Origin: Fragum whitleyi
Lineage: Eukaryota > Mollusca > Bivalvia > Cardiida > Cardiidae
Length of the DNA: 64,000 nt
NCBI GenBank assembly: GCA_948146395.1
Contig: OX411552.1
Coordinates: forward strand, 586,001 to 650,000
Reading direction: 5' to 3'
The first letter of the stretch is position 1. Each line of letters begins with the position of its first letter. Shown piece after piece: positions 22,712 through 35,184 of the stretch. A program made the translations under genes and the position numbers. Below the pieces are notes generated by a model. That model saw only the letters and a list, made by a program, of their open reading frames with translations, was not told the DNA's origin and did not search any database.

Positions 22712-23780
22712 CTGTAAGTAGATTAATACATGTATTACAAATGTATTCAGGATCCTTGGATTCTGGAAGCATCATTATAACATGACCTACATCATGGGAG
22801 TAAAATAACCATTTGAATGTTTTTCATATAACACAATGTGTTGTTACACTAGTGAAATAACTATGCAAATGAACTAAGAACGTATAGGAATGTTATATTT
22901 TCTATGTGAAAATGGCATGATAATGTGTTTTATGACGTCATTTTCGCAAAGGGCCTTATACGTTTCGGGATATAACTTAAATCCATAAATTTCTGGAATT
23001 TACTTCATTTATCTCAAAAATTCAGTTCATATTAAAAATAGAATTTCAAATTTGTACCCATAAAATACCAAATTTTTAACGCACCCAAAATAAAGTCACT
23101 TTGAGGCAACATTTCTAAAACATCTTTCTGTCATCTTGAAATCATATTTTAAGAAAGAATTTAAAAAATATCAAAAACATAGCCTTATAATGTACAATAA
23201 ATTAATATTGTGTTAAAAACTACTGATTGAATTAATAATGAATCCCGAATCTGACAGGAAATTAACTACTGGCTTATGATTTCACAAGATGCTCTTCAAA
23301 GATAAAAGGAATAGAACTAAAGCCAGATATCTCAATTATTATCTCTAAATAAATTTAATCAGAAATGAAATAAACAATATGCCCTAACCAATTTATTCTG
23401 CATTTAAATTATCCAACTTATACTTACAAACTAGGGTCACAAATAAAGGAGAACTTATAGAAAATGTCAGTCTTTCTGTTAAATTAATTAAAATTTTCTC
23501 AAATGTCCATCAAAAGTAATAAACAAAGCATTGAAACAGTTTTTAAAATTAATAACTATTAACTTTTCCAATAATTAGGGCATTTCTACACATCTATAGG
23601 ATATTTCATAGTCCCACATCAAGTGGCTTTGAAACAACTTTAGTATAAAGTTTGATGTATGTGACCTTGAACTTTGATGAAAGGAAGAACAGAAAACAAT
23701 ATGAATGGATAAATAGGCAGATGTCGCATCTTCACCGTGAATCATAAAAAGTTTAAGATCTTATCAAAGAGCTTTACCCA

Positions 23781-23900
23781 ATGATCAGGACAACAAAATG
23801 GTACAAACTGTTTGCAAATTATGCGCCCGCTTTGCATGTGCACTTGCATGGAAAGCAGGGTATTATTTCCAACCGGTTTGTACCATTTGATCATCCTAAA
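23781..23900. mobile_element. C-family palindromic MITE
   Basis: GATCAGGACAACAAAATGGT and ACCATTTGATCATCCT are inverted termini. The core CCCGCTTTGCATGTGCACTT + GCATGGAAAGCAGGGTATTA is shared with 7,486 and 49,959. Confidence 0.7.
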
Positions 23901-24579
23901 AGCAGGACTGTCTCTATTCAGACAAGCACTTTCAGAGTCTCAACCTTTATATGTTATGATATTCTCCAGATATAAACTTATATTCTAATTGTTCCGTAAA
24001 AAAGAAAATTTCAAATATAAATCCACTTTTTTAAGTAAACATAATTTCACGTTGGCATGGGTTTCTAATAAATTGTGCAAAGAGAGAAATGTCTACTGAA
24101 TAAACATCCTCTTCCCATATGTTGAATGGGTTGCCAATTTCAAAATGATATTCAGCACTGTTTATAAAGAGTGGCAGATTTGTAGTTATGGCTGATGCCT
24201 GTAAAGTAATCACAAAAAGTAATTAATAAAAATATACATATCATGTCAGATTGCACTATATTATATACAAGACGCTCGGGTTACAAAGTTCAGAGGCCAG
24301 GAATGATCTCCTCTTCAGTTTAATGTAAGCTTTTTGACAAAAATCTCTTAAAGCATTGATATATTTTACTAGTGCACTGGTATATTATCTATAACTTTAC
24401 AAAATTTATTATGAAATAAATGCTTACAATTGACAACATTTGTTACAAGTCATTTTTAGGAGATTTCTACACAAATAGAGCTTCTTTTCTTTTTATGAAT
24501 TTCAAGTAATTATAAATCTATACTTTCTTTTTTTCACAGATGAGAACAAAACTGAGTGGAACAGAATTTAGTGATATGG

Positions 24580-24918
24580 CACATACTGTACTTCAATTGG
24601 GATATTTTTGCATCTTATTTTTGCCACTTTTACCCAAAATGAAGTTGTTTTATTTTGGTGCGTCTTATTTTCGCCACCTAGCATAGGTGGTGAAATTAGA
24701 GGCACCAGAACAAAGTGTTATTTACAGGTCAGTCATTTCTTTGAAAAGTTCAGTTCTGTGCAAATATGGTATATTTTTTGTAGGTAATAATATGTATGAA
24801 TGACAAATTTTATAAAATAGTAGGGATATTTTGGTGTGTTAAAGTTTTGCCACCAAGCCAGGGTGGCTAAATTTGCAAAAATAAGACCAACGCAAAATTT
24901 TCCCAAAGTACGGTAGAT
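24580..24918. mobile_element. MITE with long imperfect terminal inverted repeats
   Basis: Left CATACTGTACTTCAATTGGG ... GCATCTTATTTTTGCCAC; right GCAAAAATAAGACCAACGCA + AAATTTTCCCAAAGTACGGT, inverted over about 45 bp. Interior carries CCACCTAGCATAGGTGG and CCACCAAGCCAGGGTGG. Confidence 0.65.
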
Positions 24919-25389
24919 TATTTCAAATATATTCCAGCAACAGCCAATAGCTTGCCAGTCCGGCATCATTGTTCTTTTAATTTTTGTGACCAGGAAATAT
25001 TCTGTGAGAAAAACATCTGTGCACTTAACTATTCTGTTAAATCTTAAACATTTCTTTAATTTTCTCAATTGATCATTAATCATTTGATTAATAATTACTG
25101 ATTAATAATTCAGAAGGGCAATCTCTGATCACAATTACATGTCAATATGACCTTTGTTTAGTCATGTCATCATGGAATTATTGAGAAGAATCTTATGGAC
25201 TTATTTTAAATCAAATCTTTGAGATTATAGAATTTAACACCTACCCATGGTATGCTAGATAAAAATCTTGACCAAAAAAACATTAAAAGCAAAGTAAGTG
25301 CTGAAAGCACTCAATGCTAAAATGAAGGTGGGCTAGTATTCATTTGAAAATGAGCTTTTAAACTTTTAGTGGTTTAAAAACGGCAAACC

Positions 25390-25493
25390 AATGTGGTATA
25401 GACTAAGATCAGACTGCACATGTGCAGTCTGTTCTTTATCTATACCTCCTACATTAGCAGGAACACTTTATGTTCAGCATGATAAGGCTTTAA
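25390..25493. repeat. H-family hairpin element
   Basis: GACTAAGATCAGACTGCACA + TGTGCAGTCTGTTCTTTATC, then CTATACCTCC, TAGCAGGAACAC and TGTTCAGCATGATAAGG. Confidence 0.7.
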
Positions 25494-25513
25494 ATTTGTA
25501 AATGATATTAATC

Positions 25514-25830
25514 TTTATCTTATAACTATACAAATATCCATGTGATAACATCCTTTATGATATTTTTTATGATATCACATGGATAATTTTTAGAACATTG
25601 ACATAATGCTGTTATTTTTTGAAACTTGCATTTCTGTTGGAAATATTGACGAAAACAAGGTAAAATGGAAGTTATAATATAAATATAATACAAACTAAGT
25701 GTATTGTATGAAAAAATCTCTAACTATGTTGTGCCAATTGATAATTGTCTCGGCAGAGCCTTGTCAATTATCAACTCTCCCAACCTCGATATTTTTTTTA
25801 TTATACAAAATACTTCGTACATATTATTTA
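25514..25830. mobile_element. Dispersed hairpin element M, copy 1
   Basis: Two hairpins. One is ATGTGATAAC...TATGATATCACATGG. A larger one has arms ACTAAGTGTATTGTATGAAA and TATACAAAATACTTCGTACA flanking ATTGTCTCGGCAGAGCCTTG and CAACTCTCCCAACCTCG. Same order as 28,125-28,420. Confidence 0.7.
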
Positions 25831-26514
25831 TTCAGAAGTGAAAAGAAGAAAAGTGTTAAGGGCAAAGTGTAAGCACTCTCCCAGCATGTGTCCATGTTCC
25901 TTTGAACTTGCATGATACAACCAACAAAAACGATCCCTGACAATATTTTCATGACAATCGAGGAGACACAATTCTCATAAAAACTTGATAACCATCACTC
26001 TCCCCTCGCAGATTTGTTATAGCACCCAGTCCACTTGAATGGGAATAATTTTCGTGTTAATTCCAAAATAATTTCATCTTTTCTTGATAATTCAACTGAT
26101 AATGATTATTACCGGACCTGAACTTTGGTGAAAATTTGTCTTTTTACAGTAATACTGGTCATTAAAAATTAATCCTCACATGGTGTTACTTTAATCAAAA
26201 CAGATGGAGAAACTACGCCAGCCTGGGGCCCCATGTCATTGTTGTTATTTTTAATTTCTCTTTTCTGACAGAAATTAGCAGAAATTAATAAGGACCAAGT
26301 TGTCACCATAGAGTTAAATAAAAGTTGATGGAGCTTTTAGCTGTTTCTTAGAATCTTAATATGGTCCATTCAAATATCCATCCAGTAGCAAGCATTTTAT
26401 GAAGCAATTACTTCTGTCAAATACAATATTACAAAAATATCAAATGAAATAGAAATAACAAAAATTCTATCTCAGATACAGAATGTATAGTAGACAATTT
26501 AAGCAATCCATACT

Positions 26515-26822
26515 GCCAAAGACATTTTAGCTTGGCTGTTTTCAGAGCTAAACCGAGGCTTTGTGATCACCTTGGTTTCATTGGCTTTGTTAATGGCCTT
26601 GGCATGACAAACTTTTACCTTGGTCATATCTCTATTGTTGTTGAAAATTTCTTCATGAAACTTGGCATGTGTGTTCATCATCACAAGAGCTATCCAGAGT
26701 ATCATGGGGGATAACTCTGGTAGCATTTTTGTAAGAGTTATGTCCCTTTATGACTTAGATTTTTTGTATTATCCAGCACCTGCAGATGAGCATTGCACCC
26801 ACAGGCAGTGCTCTTGTTAACC
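26515..26822 (-). repeat. Dispersed repeat K, copy 2
   Basis: Reverse complement matches 896-1,190: TAGCTCTTGTGATGATGAAC, GCCAAGTTTCATGAAG, AACAATAGAGATATGACCAA. It also contains the trailing GTGCAATGCTCATCTGCAGG block in antisense. Confidence 0.65.
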
Positions 26823-27153
26823 ATTCTCCTACTGAACACAAAGCTCTGGCATACAGTGCACACTAAGACCAGCTTTCATAGATAGGCAGTCTGATCCTAA
26901 CCTACACTGCTGCTTTTTACTTAATTGTTGTATGAAAAAGCAGGAACCCAAACTGGTTCATTTGTTGCATAGGTCCTCAGGACTCAATAGTTAGGCTGAA
27001 AGGGTTCTCGCTTCAGCTTTGGGAGTCTGTTTTAAAAGTGGACTATTTTCTTTAAAGCTTTCCTCATTTTTTGTGTTAATTTTAAATTTTCCCTGGATTA
27101 AGCTACAAAAGGAATCGTATAGATATGTACTCTTAAGTATCAACTTAAGAGAA

Positions 27154-27187
27154 GAATTGAAGACTGTTGTAAAACAGTCTTCAATTC
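27154..27187. repeat. Perfect 15-bp-arm palindrome
   Basis: GAATTGAAGACTGTT and AACAGTCTTCAATTC around GTAA. Single copy; no stop-associated T-run, so not a terminator in the bacterial sense. Confidence 0.6.
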
Positions 27188-28124
27188 AATTCTGAAGTTG
27201 ATCCCCAGAGGGTCCTAAGGACTCGCATCAGATAGTTTTGAGGGTTCTGGCCACTTATTTAAGAGTCTCAGACTTGCAAAATCTGCGTACCTTAAAACCA
27301 TGTTGACACTAATTTGTTTGAAGAAAATCTCATTTTCAGCTGGATAAGGGTTAATTTGGATTCCAGGAAGCCGTGGGTTGAAGGTGTTGTCACCATTTAT
27401 ATATATCATTTTGTCTATTTGTTTGACTGATTAAATATAAACCCATCACAAAAATACCACAAGGGCTTTTATAGACCATCAAGAAAACTTGATATGTGTT
27501 TGATTTTTCAGTTCCTATTAGATCATCATGCAGCTATAAAACTGTAGCAGGTGCATGGAAGTCAATTTTGGGGCATTTTTTGCTTAAACCATAATATTAA
27601 TAAAACAGAATTTCGGAAAAGGAAAGAAATCAGAAGCGAAAAAGTAAAGAGAAACTTGTATTTGTTCGCCTTGAGGGATCACTCAGAAAATTTTGTTTAA
27701 AATGCAAAATTGCTTGTAACAATTTCAGCACTTTCCTCTTTTTTTTTTCCTGACTACCTTTCCTTGGGCATTGGGGATTGCATGGGAATGCGCTATAATT
27801 CTTTAAATAGTCGACTCAAAGCAAAACTAAGAATAAAAGCCTTAGAAATAATGCACTTTTTCCAAAGTTTCAAAATTATATTTTCAAAAATTGATATTGA
27901 TCCACAATTAGTGCATCCAGGGCTTTCAGCACTTTGATTTAATGCAAATTTTGACCATTTTCTTATTCCAGCATGACAACAGGATTACGGCCATAATGTT
28001 CAAGAAAAGAAATAATTTTGAATGTCTTAATCTGTAAAATTCACCCCCCTTTCTATGTGTTTAGACAATTGCACTGAATTTATATACCTACAATATAGGG
28101 TTTGATGTACACTTAATAAAGTCT

Positions 28125-28420
28125 TTTATCTTATAACTATACAGATATCTGTGTGATATTTTTTATGATATCACATAGCTATTTTTAGAATAATGATATA
28201 ATGTGGTTATTTTTAGAAACTTGCATTTCAGTTAGAAACATCAATGAAAACAAGACAAAAAGAGGTTATAAGATAAATATAATACGTACTTAGTGTATTG
28301 TATGAAAAAATATCTAAGAGACTTGATAAATGTCTCGGCAAAGCCTTGACAATGATCAATTCTCCCAACCTCGTTAGATACATTTTTCATACAAAAAACT
28401 AAGTACATATTATATATATA
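28125..28420. mobile_element. Dispersed hairpin element M, copy 2
   Basis: GTGTGATATTTTTTATGATA + TCACATAG; then ACTTAGTGTATTGTATGAAA, ATGTCTCGGCAAAGCCTTGA, TTCTCCCAACCTCGTTAG and TTTTTCATACAAAAAACTAA + GTACATATTA. Confidence 0.7.
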
Positions 28421-28839
28421 CACCCTGAAAAAGATAAAATTGTCATATATCTAGGATTTCTGAATAACATGTAATTTTGATTACGATTTATGTGATCTTC
28501 AGATGTCATTTAAAGATTTTGAATTTGCACAATGTCAACAAAATATATCTTTTTTATGATAAATACAGAGTTTTATTGTTTAATTTGATCCACAAAAAAT
28601 CACAATATCAAAGAGATATTTTTTCATATCATATTCGTAAATTTCACATTTCAAAATTATATTTCTTTGAAGTTTAAATTTTGACACTTTAATCCTATAA
28701 AGCAAACAGACAGTAAAATAATTCAAAGTTAAAACGATATATGAAACTGTAGGTTCACATGAAATCCTCATTTTTCTGTCCCTGCTTACATCATTTGTTG
28801 TTGTGTAACGTTTTCAACATTTTACTGTCTTAAGGCTTG

Positions 28840-29085
28840 TCATACTGAACTTATGAACAAACTGTCAGCAACTTAAGCATAGCTGAAAATTACTGACGAA
28901 AACAGGTATCAAACCCACGCCGACAAATGATATTTAAACTATATATAGTTAACAAGTCCAATGCGGTAACCACTGTGCCAAAGAAGATCTTCCCTAATGT
29001 AGGTGACAGATATTGTATTTAAACCAAAGAAGCTATGCAAGACAGTGGTTAGAGTGGTCTCCCATAACACACTCCCCCTTAAGAG
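28840..29085 (-). mobile_element. SINE-like element S2, minus strand
   Basis: Matches the 10,742 copy in reverse: antisense tRNA-like part around AGTCCAATGCGGTAACCACT + GTGCCAAAGAAGATCTTCCC, then ATTGTATTTAAACCAAAGAA + GCTATGC and GAGTGGTCTCCCATAACACA. B-box-like GGTTTGATACC on the minus strand. Confidence 0.65.
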
Positions 29086-29199
29086 TCATCATATATATTG
29101 TTGACAATAAGCCTATATAGGCAGTAATGTGCTTCATGTACTAACAAAGTTGGTACAATGCCTACAGAAATGGCTCATGCAATGGCCTTATCTTTGGAC

Positions 29200-29392
29200 A
29201 AGCCCCCATCTTATAACAAACTGTGGGCAACATAAGCTGAAAAGCCAGTGATAAAACCCATGCTGGTTTACAAGTCCAATGTGCTAACCACTGACCCAAA
29301 GAAGATCTTCCCTGACGCAGGTGTCAAACATTGTATTGTAACCAAAGAAGCTATGCAGGGCAGTGGTGAGAGTGGTCTTCCATAACAACTCT
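29200..29392 (-). mobile_element. SINE-like element S2, minus strand, second copy
   Basis: Same blocks as 28,840-29,085 (AAGTCCAATGTGCTAACCAC, CAAAGAAGATCTTCCCTGAC, GCTATGCAGGGCAGTGGTGA) only about 200 bp away. This suggests tandem insertion or a local duplication. Confidence 0.65.
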
Positions 29393-30056
29393 CAATTAGA
29401 GCATAGAGTGCTTTCAGCACTTGATTTTAATATAATTTGCTAAAGTTTTCAATCAGATATTACAAAGATTTACAATTTAAACATCTCTTATTTCTCATCC
29501 AAAACCAATGTTGTTGGTACTCAATGAAATTGTCTTGATGTTTTGAAAAAAAAGAACAATACAGTATTCAAGTATACCAAAGTGCAGCATAAATATAGCT
29601 AGAAAATTATAAAATCACAAGAAGCAAACAAAGGATATCATTGATATACACCTTTCTTTGTTTCTTTCATTAATTTAGCAATCCATTAGGGAAACAATAT
29701 CAAACAATTATGGATCTCATTTCCACTTAACATCTATGAAATTGGGAATAAATTGATATCGCTAAATCAAGAAACTGTATACAAGAACAAATCATAAGGT
29801 AATCAATTTTGAGATTTCCGAATTCAACACGGATATCATTTTACATGACAGGGGTTGGGTAGAAATAAAGATCAATAGAAAATCAATCAGATATTATAAT
29901 CAAACAGTTAATAGGACAATTAGACACGGTTACAGAGTCATTTAAGAATGAACACTTCAGTTAACTTTAAAAACACTATTTTCTACAATGAAAAGAAGTG
30001 ATTTAGACATTGATATTTTCATTGAAAAGAACACTGTAGTTTGCATTTCATTTTTT

Positions 30057-30120
30057 GTGCAAAACAGTTGTAACTGCCTATAAGTTTATAGGCAGTTACA
30101 ACTGTTCTGTGCTAAGCCAT
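30057..30120. mobile_element. A-family hairpin mini-element, almost perfect stem
   Basis: TGTGCAAAACAGTTGTAACT + GCCTATAAGTTTATAGGCAG + TTACAACTGTTCTGTGCTAA + GCCAT. The central CCTATAAGTTTATAGG is fully palindromic. Confidence 0.85.
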
Positions 30121-31212
30121 TGATTCCATTTGAAAAGAAAAGTGTGGCCGTTGAGAAGAACAGCTTATTTAGGAGATTAAAATTAAGTTACTGTCTGCGT
30201 CTTTTGACCAGGCAGGAAAAGTTAGCTTAAATAAATGTGATCTAGCTTACTTTCTAAAACTTTAAATTTTGTCAAGAGTTTGTCAGTAATTATTTTCAAC
30301 ATGTTCATAAAACTGTAACCTCCAGCCAATAGGATTATCAATATAAAATTGCTTCAAACCTGGCATGTCAAATCGCACAAAAGCTATCATATTATCAAGG
30401 GGTGTAACTCTTTAAGCATTTTTGTACACAAAATTCAAATAATGACCCTTTTAAGTTAGACTTTTTCCATATTCACATGTACAAAAATCATTTCTTTAAG
30501 CAGAGAAAAGAAACCCCCTTTTGAATTGAAAAGTACAAAAATACGCAAAAATGGAAACCTCATTTACTAAGTGATCTATAGGGTTGAACATAAGTCCTAC
30601 GAATCTCCCTGTTGGTCGACAATCTTCCATACCAGACGTACCGTTGAGAAAAAACTTCATCATCTATAACCTAGTAAATGGTTGCCATTATGACGGGCCC
30701 TAGACAGCCGACAATCCCCAGTCGTGTGACTTTTGTCACTAAAAAGTCACAAAGCTGATATCCTATACACGCCAACCTCGATTAGCCTTACCGACTAAAT
30801 CAGAACCAGACTATTTCAACACTTTTCTATGTCGGTAAATACAGAAAAAATAACTTCCAAATATAAGTGGTCTAGTTCAAGTCTAGTAAGATTTTCATCA
30901 TAATTTTAACCATAATTATTACATATGCAGGGGTGTGGGATTCCGATGCCCCACTTGTCCAACAGGGCTTATCCACTTGCCAGTAGGTACAGATTTCTAG
31001 ACCCGGTTGTCCGTGGACAAGAAAATACCAAAGCAAATCTTGGAACAATACCAATTAGATCTAGGAGAATATATCCTAATATGCTAATATCTCCTAATGA
31101 TTGAATCAAAGGATAGAAAACAGTACTTTTAAAATGAAGAAAATGCTTGGTTAAAGTTCATTTTGATCCTGGAAATGTATGATACCCACTTTTACTCATC
31201 CATGGACAAGTG

Positions 31213-31439
31213 GTTTGTTTGTTTGAATGGGGTTTTAAGCCACTTTTAACATTATTTCAGTCATATTGCGGCGGCTGGAGCACCTAACAATAGATTCCAG
31301 ATATTTCTCACAACAGTACAATCATTACATCCTTTCCTAGCCTCCAGCTGCTATCCTACATATGTCTACGATTATCAGCCCATAGGTGGTAGACAAATAG
31401 TCGGAAAGGATGAGTGCCGCTGTTGGGGATCAAACCCCA
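31213..31439 (-). mobile_element. tRNA-derived SINE (family S1) with 13-bp target-site duplication
   Basis: CCATGGACAAGTG occurs at 31,200-31,212 and again at 31,440-31,452, exactly bounding the element. On the minus strand it begins inside the B box (GGGGTTTGATCCCC), so the A-box part of the head was lost. The body is standard and the tail is (CAAA)n, antisense to GTTTGTTTGTTTG. A 5' truncation with a long duplication is the signature of LINE-driven target-primed reverse transcription. Confidence 0.9.
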
Positions 31440-31974
31440 CCATGGACAAGTGAAGAAAATTTGTACATACATACCACTGGCTTATGGATTACATGAATAT
31501 AGAATAAAATATTTTGAATGATCCTGCTTTGTGACCTTTTTAAATTGATTGCAACTGTACAACTTTTCCTGTTATTAATTCATATTGTATTTATATTGCA
31601 AAATCTTTCTCTAAGATATCCCCAATGTGCCACTTTACGAATTCTAAAGAATTTTCATTGACTTTAATATCTTCTTATACTAGCATTTTGCAGAGAGGAA
31701 TTAAGGCAAAAACCAAATATCAAAGTCTGCCAATCCATCTGGTAAAGTCATCAAAATGAAAATGAAAATTTATAATAAATCAAGATTGAGAATATAGATC
31801 TCTGTTTTATATTCCAATTTTTTATCTTCCTTAGATGAGTCGATGCACCACATGTTTCTGCAATCTGATCCGAGACAAGGAAAAATGGAACCACGCTGTA
31901 ACAAAATCAACTATCAACCTTTCTAAGCTGTTTGCAGCATATAGAAAGCTTTATCATGCGATGCAGCCTGTATT

Positions 31975-32270
31975 GACCTGATATCACATGTCTGATAACA
32001 TAACATGATATCATGGAGTTTTTTATAGAAACAATATGCATACACTTTCAACCGAATTTCTTTGATTTGTAAGGGTTTATTATAATTAAATGCTGAAAAT
32101 GATTGCATAATAAATAGAATAAGAAGTAAGCGTCTTAAATTATCAATGCTATCTGGTCTGGGCTGGGAGGAATTACCATGACTCAGCAAAGCCTCGTCAT
32201 GATAAATTCTCCCAACCTCAACCGAATAACAATGATATTTTACAGACACTTACATGTTATTCTCTATTTA
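31975..32270. mobile_element. Dispersed hairpin element M, copy 3 (diverged)
   Basis: GATATCACATGTCTGATAAC...ATGATATCATGG, ACCATGACTCAGCAAAGCCT + CGTCATGATAAATTCTCCCA + ACCTC. It keeps the CTCCCAACCTC block and the GATATCA hairpin of copies 1 and 2. Confidence 0.5.
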
Positions 32271-32412
32271 TCAGTCAGTATAGACTAAGACCAGAATGGT
32301 TACTGCTCAGTGAAACGGTCTTCATGTTTTGCAAATGCATCATGGTTGGCTTTCTCTTCGTAGGGCTAGGGCTCCAATGGTTCTCTGGCATTTAGCAATT
32401 ATAATAAATGCC

Positions 32413-32640
32413 TTAACCCTTTCCTGTTTTACAAAATTTGGACCTGTCCAAATTCAAAGGTTTTGCAGACGAAAATTTAAAGTGGATTTAATTTGAAAAA
32501 TAACCATTCAGTAGGGTAGAAAATAGTGTGGAAAAAGAAGAAATTGCTTGTCAGAAGCAATTTCTTCTATTTTCACAATGTTTTCTCAATCATAAAATCA
32601 CAGGCACGTAAAAAGCAGGGATTAAACAGTAAAGGGTTAA
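32413..32640 (+). mobile_element. piggyBac-type MITE (family F) flanked by TTAA
   Basis: TTAACCCTTTCCTGTTTTAC at left and TTAAACAGTAAAGGGTTAA at right: TTAA target plus CCCTTT termini. Interior carries a hairpin AGAAGAAATTGCTT / AAGCAATTTCTTCT. TTAA duplications and CCC-starting ends are the piggyBac signature; no transposase is present. Confidence 0.85.
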
Positions 32641-32800
32641 GGTAGTGGACCCGTTATAGTTCCGCATTATTTTGGACCACATATTCCTTCACGATGTTTA
32701 CCGAGGTTTCCTAATGAAAATCATTAGGAAACCTCAGTTAACACTATTCAAGTTCATTTCTTCTGAGACATTACATAACTATTACGGCTCCACTACCTTA
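32638..32800. mobile_element. MITE family G, abutting the F element
   Basis: TAAGGTAGTGGACCCGTTAT + AGTT and AACTATTACGGCTCCACTAC + CTTA are inverted termini. The central stem is GAGGTTTCCTAATGA / TCATTAGGAAACCTC. It shares the TTAA at 32,637-32,640 with the preceding F element. Confidence 0.8.
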
Positions 32801-33596
32801 GTATCATACAACATTCTATCAGCAAGAAAAAATATGCAATTCCTATTCCAGTCCCCTTTTTCATGAAAATATGTTCATAAGCAGTTATTGTGCCTAAGAA
32901 ATACATTGCAAACGACGTTTAATAGACCAGCATTTTAACTATAATACTTTAAACACAAATATTAAATGCCCGTTTTTCAAATGAAATCAAAAAGTAATCA
33001 AGTATTTCTGGAATTCAGCTCAATGAATTATTACATATTCAATACTGGCAGAATTTTAATCTTCTAAATTCATTTCCATCCTCAACGCATAATCAAAATC
33101 TGGGATGATATTTTAATTAGAGTAAGTTTTGCAGAGATATAAAATTCAGATTAAAAAAGAAATCAAGATTTTCTTCAATTTTGTAGCAGAAAAAATGCAT
33201 AGAGAAGGCATTTATAAAACATTTTGTCAAATAAAACTCATTTTAATTTTCATCTTCTAATACTTTATGACCATTATTTCTGAATAATTTATGGTCCCTC
33301 ATTTTTACAAAACTGTCCGTTTTGAAAAGATGTGACAATAAATTCCTCTAAAGAATATGTTATTATAGGTTCAGAGGATTAAATGACGATATTATGGTAC
33401 AATTATGTATTCTTCTCAAAGCTTTAATAACATATAAAACCCATTCTTTTGAATCTGCCAAAAAATATACCCTTTCATATCAAAGGAATGGATTTCAAAT
33501 TTCTTTAACCTCTTTTTACCTCTATTTTGAAGAGCATCTTTATCAACAAACAAGATACATTTATGATTTACCATCCATCTCTCTATCTAATTAATT

Positions 33597-33650
33597 AGAC
33601 CTGCCTGCACATAAGTGTACTTTGATCTTAGTTTATAAAGTCTATATCAC
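33597..33650. repeat. Fragment of H-family element
   Basis: CTGCCTGCACATAAGTGTAC + TTTGATCTTAGTTTATAAAG; only the hairpin core is left. Confidence 0.35.
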
Positions 33651-34222
33651 CCGACTTTTTTTATTTTTTTTTTTCTTACCAGAAAAGGAATAAAGTTATA
33701 CATTTTCAAAATGAAAAACTGATTCACAAACTGTACAATTAGTGCTTTTGGTGCTTTGATTTACAGCGATATTGCCAAAATATTCATTCATCATATAAAG
33801 AGTTCAACAAAAATGAGACTTTAGTGGGAGATTTTTTTTCTAGTCATTGTTCAGAATTATATGTCCAATAGAGCCAGAAACTAAATAAAATAGAGTCATG
33901 ACAATTTATACAATGCTACTTCAGGGAAAGTTTTGAAAGAAAATTGGTAAAAACTGTTGATATTAAAGTGTCTGAATGACTCCAAATCTTGTCTAGACAT
34001 CAAAGCAATTTTCTATAGACTGCCAAAGATGTTCATTTATAAGTACCAAATCACTAAACAGTCTCAGAAATTTCTCTGAGAAATTCAAATTTGAATAACT
34101 GTTAGAATGGAAATTTGACAATTCCACAGCCTGACATTGAAATCAGAAAAATAAATTATCTTAGATCTCACGGACTATCCTATATACACTAATATAAAAA
34201 GATGCAAAAACTTGCTGTTTAA

Positions 34223-34387
34223 TGGATCTTTAATAGTTATAGTTCCCTAACATTTTGGAAGTCATGAACTTTCACAATATTAACTAAGGTTTCCTAATGA
34301 TTTCATTAGGAAACCTTGGTTAACATTGTGAAAGATCATGTGTTCAGAAATGTTGTGAAACTGGTATGGGTCCACAGTAGCCTTAAT
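34223..34387. mobile_element. MITE family G, diverged left end
   Basis: TTAATAGTTATAGTTCCCTA at left, GGTATGGGTCCACAGTAGCC + TTAA at right. The stem AAGGTTTCCTAATGATTTCA + TTAGGAAACCTT is intact. Confidence 0.7.
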
Positions 34388-35021
34388 AATGGTATTATTT
34401 ATTCAGACTATAAATCTTTCAAATTTTTTTATGGAAATGTTTGTTGAAAATGAAGCAAATATAAGTCTTAAATTGTCGAAAAGTATAGCAGAAATTGTAG
34501 AAAATTAATGCATAAGGGAAATGAACTTTAACTAGATGAAGGATGGCTGAAAGCAGTATGCTAGGTGGAGTTTATTGATATAAATATATTTCCTATATAT
34601 CTGACAAAAATGATAAAATATTTACCAAATACCTTCTGCATTTCACAGCGTGATTTTCTGAGAACAGCGGGATGAAATATTCTCATAATTTCTTGACACA
34701 CAGAAACATGCAGCAGAGAGAGAGAACAATTGCCATGGACATATAAACACTCTTGTCATATATCAACATAATTGTGTCTGTCAAAAATTTTCAAAATTTC
34801 ATCAAAATGGATGCCTACAGCAGCTGTGAGGAGCTGTAGTAAGATATAGGATACTAAGTTTTTCATTTATCATAGCATATCTATGATTCTTATCTCAACC
34901 ACTAAATCTTCCGACTTGTCAACTTTTGCAAAAATGCCAGTTTGCTTCTATCCTTACAGAAGAACATCAAAAGATGGGGCATGAGTGGTGGATCTAGAAA
35001 TGGTCCTACGATTCAAGAATC

Positions 35022-35184
35022 TTAAAGTAGTGGACCTGTAATAGTTCTGCAACATTTGGAAACTTACGAATCTTAACAATGTCAATCGAGGTTTCCAAAT
35101 GAAATCATTAGGAAACCTTGATTAACACTGGCAAAGTTCATGAATTCCAAAACTTTGCAGAAATTTCATGGGTCCACTACCATG
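35022..35184. mobile_element. MITE family G
   Basis: TTAAAGTAGTGGACCTGTAA + TAGTT and ATGGGTCCACTACCATGA. Stem CGAGGTTTCCAAATGAAATC + ATTAGGAAACCTTG. Confidence 0.75.

Noticed and set aside
22712..22768. In-frame ESKDPEYICNTC upstream of the preferred acceptor, reminiscent of the SKD-x3-C-x2-C start of the SALL N-terminal zinc finger
   Set aside because: The second His/Cys pair is missing and the alternative acceptor is weak, so the resemblance is probably chance. Kept only as an alternative exon start.
24733..25083. 116-codon minus-strand frame
   Set aside because: Overlaps the right part of the 24,580-24,918 MITE, has irregular composition and no recognisable domain.
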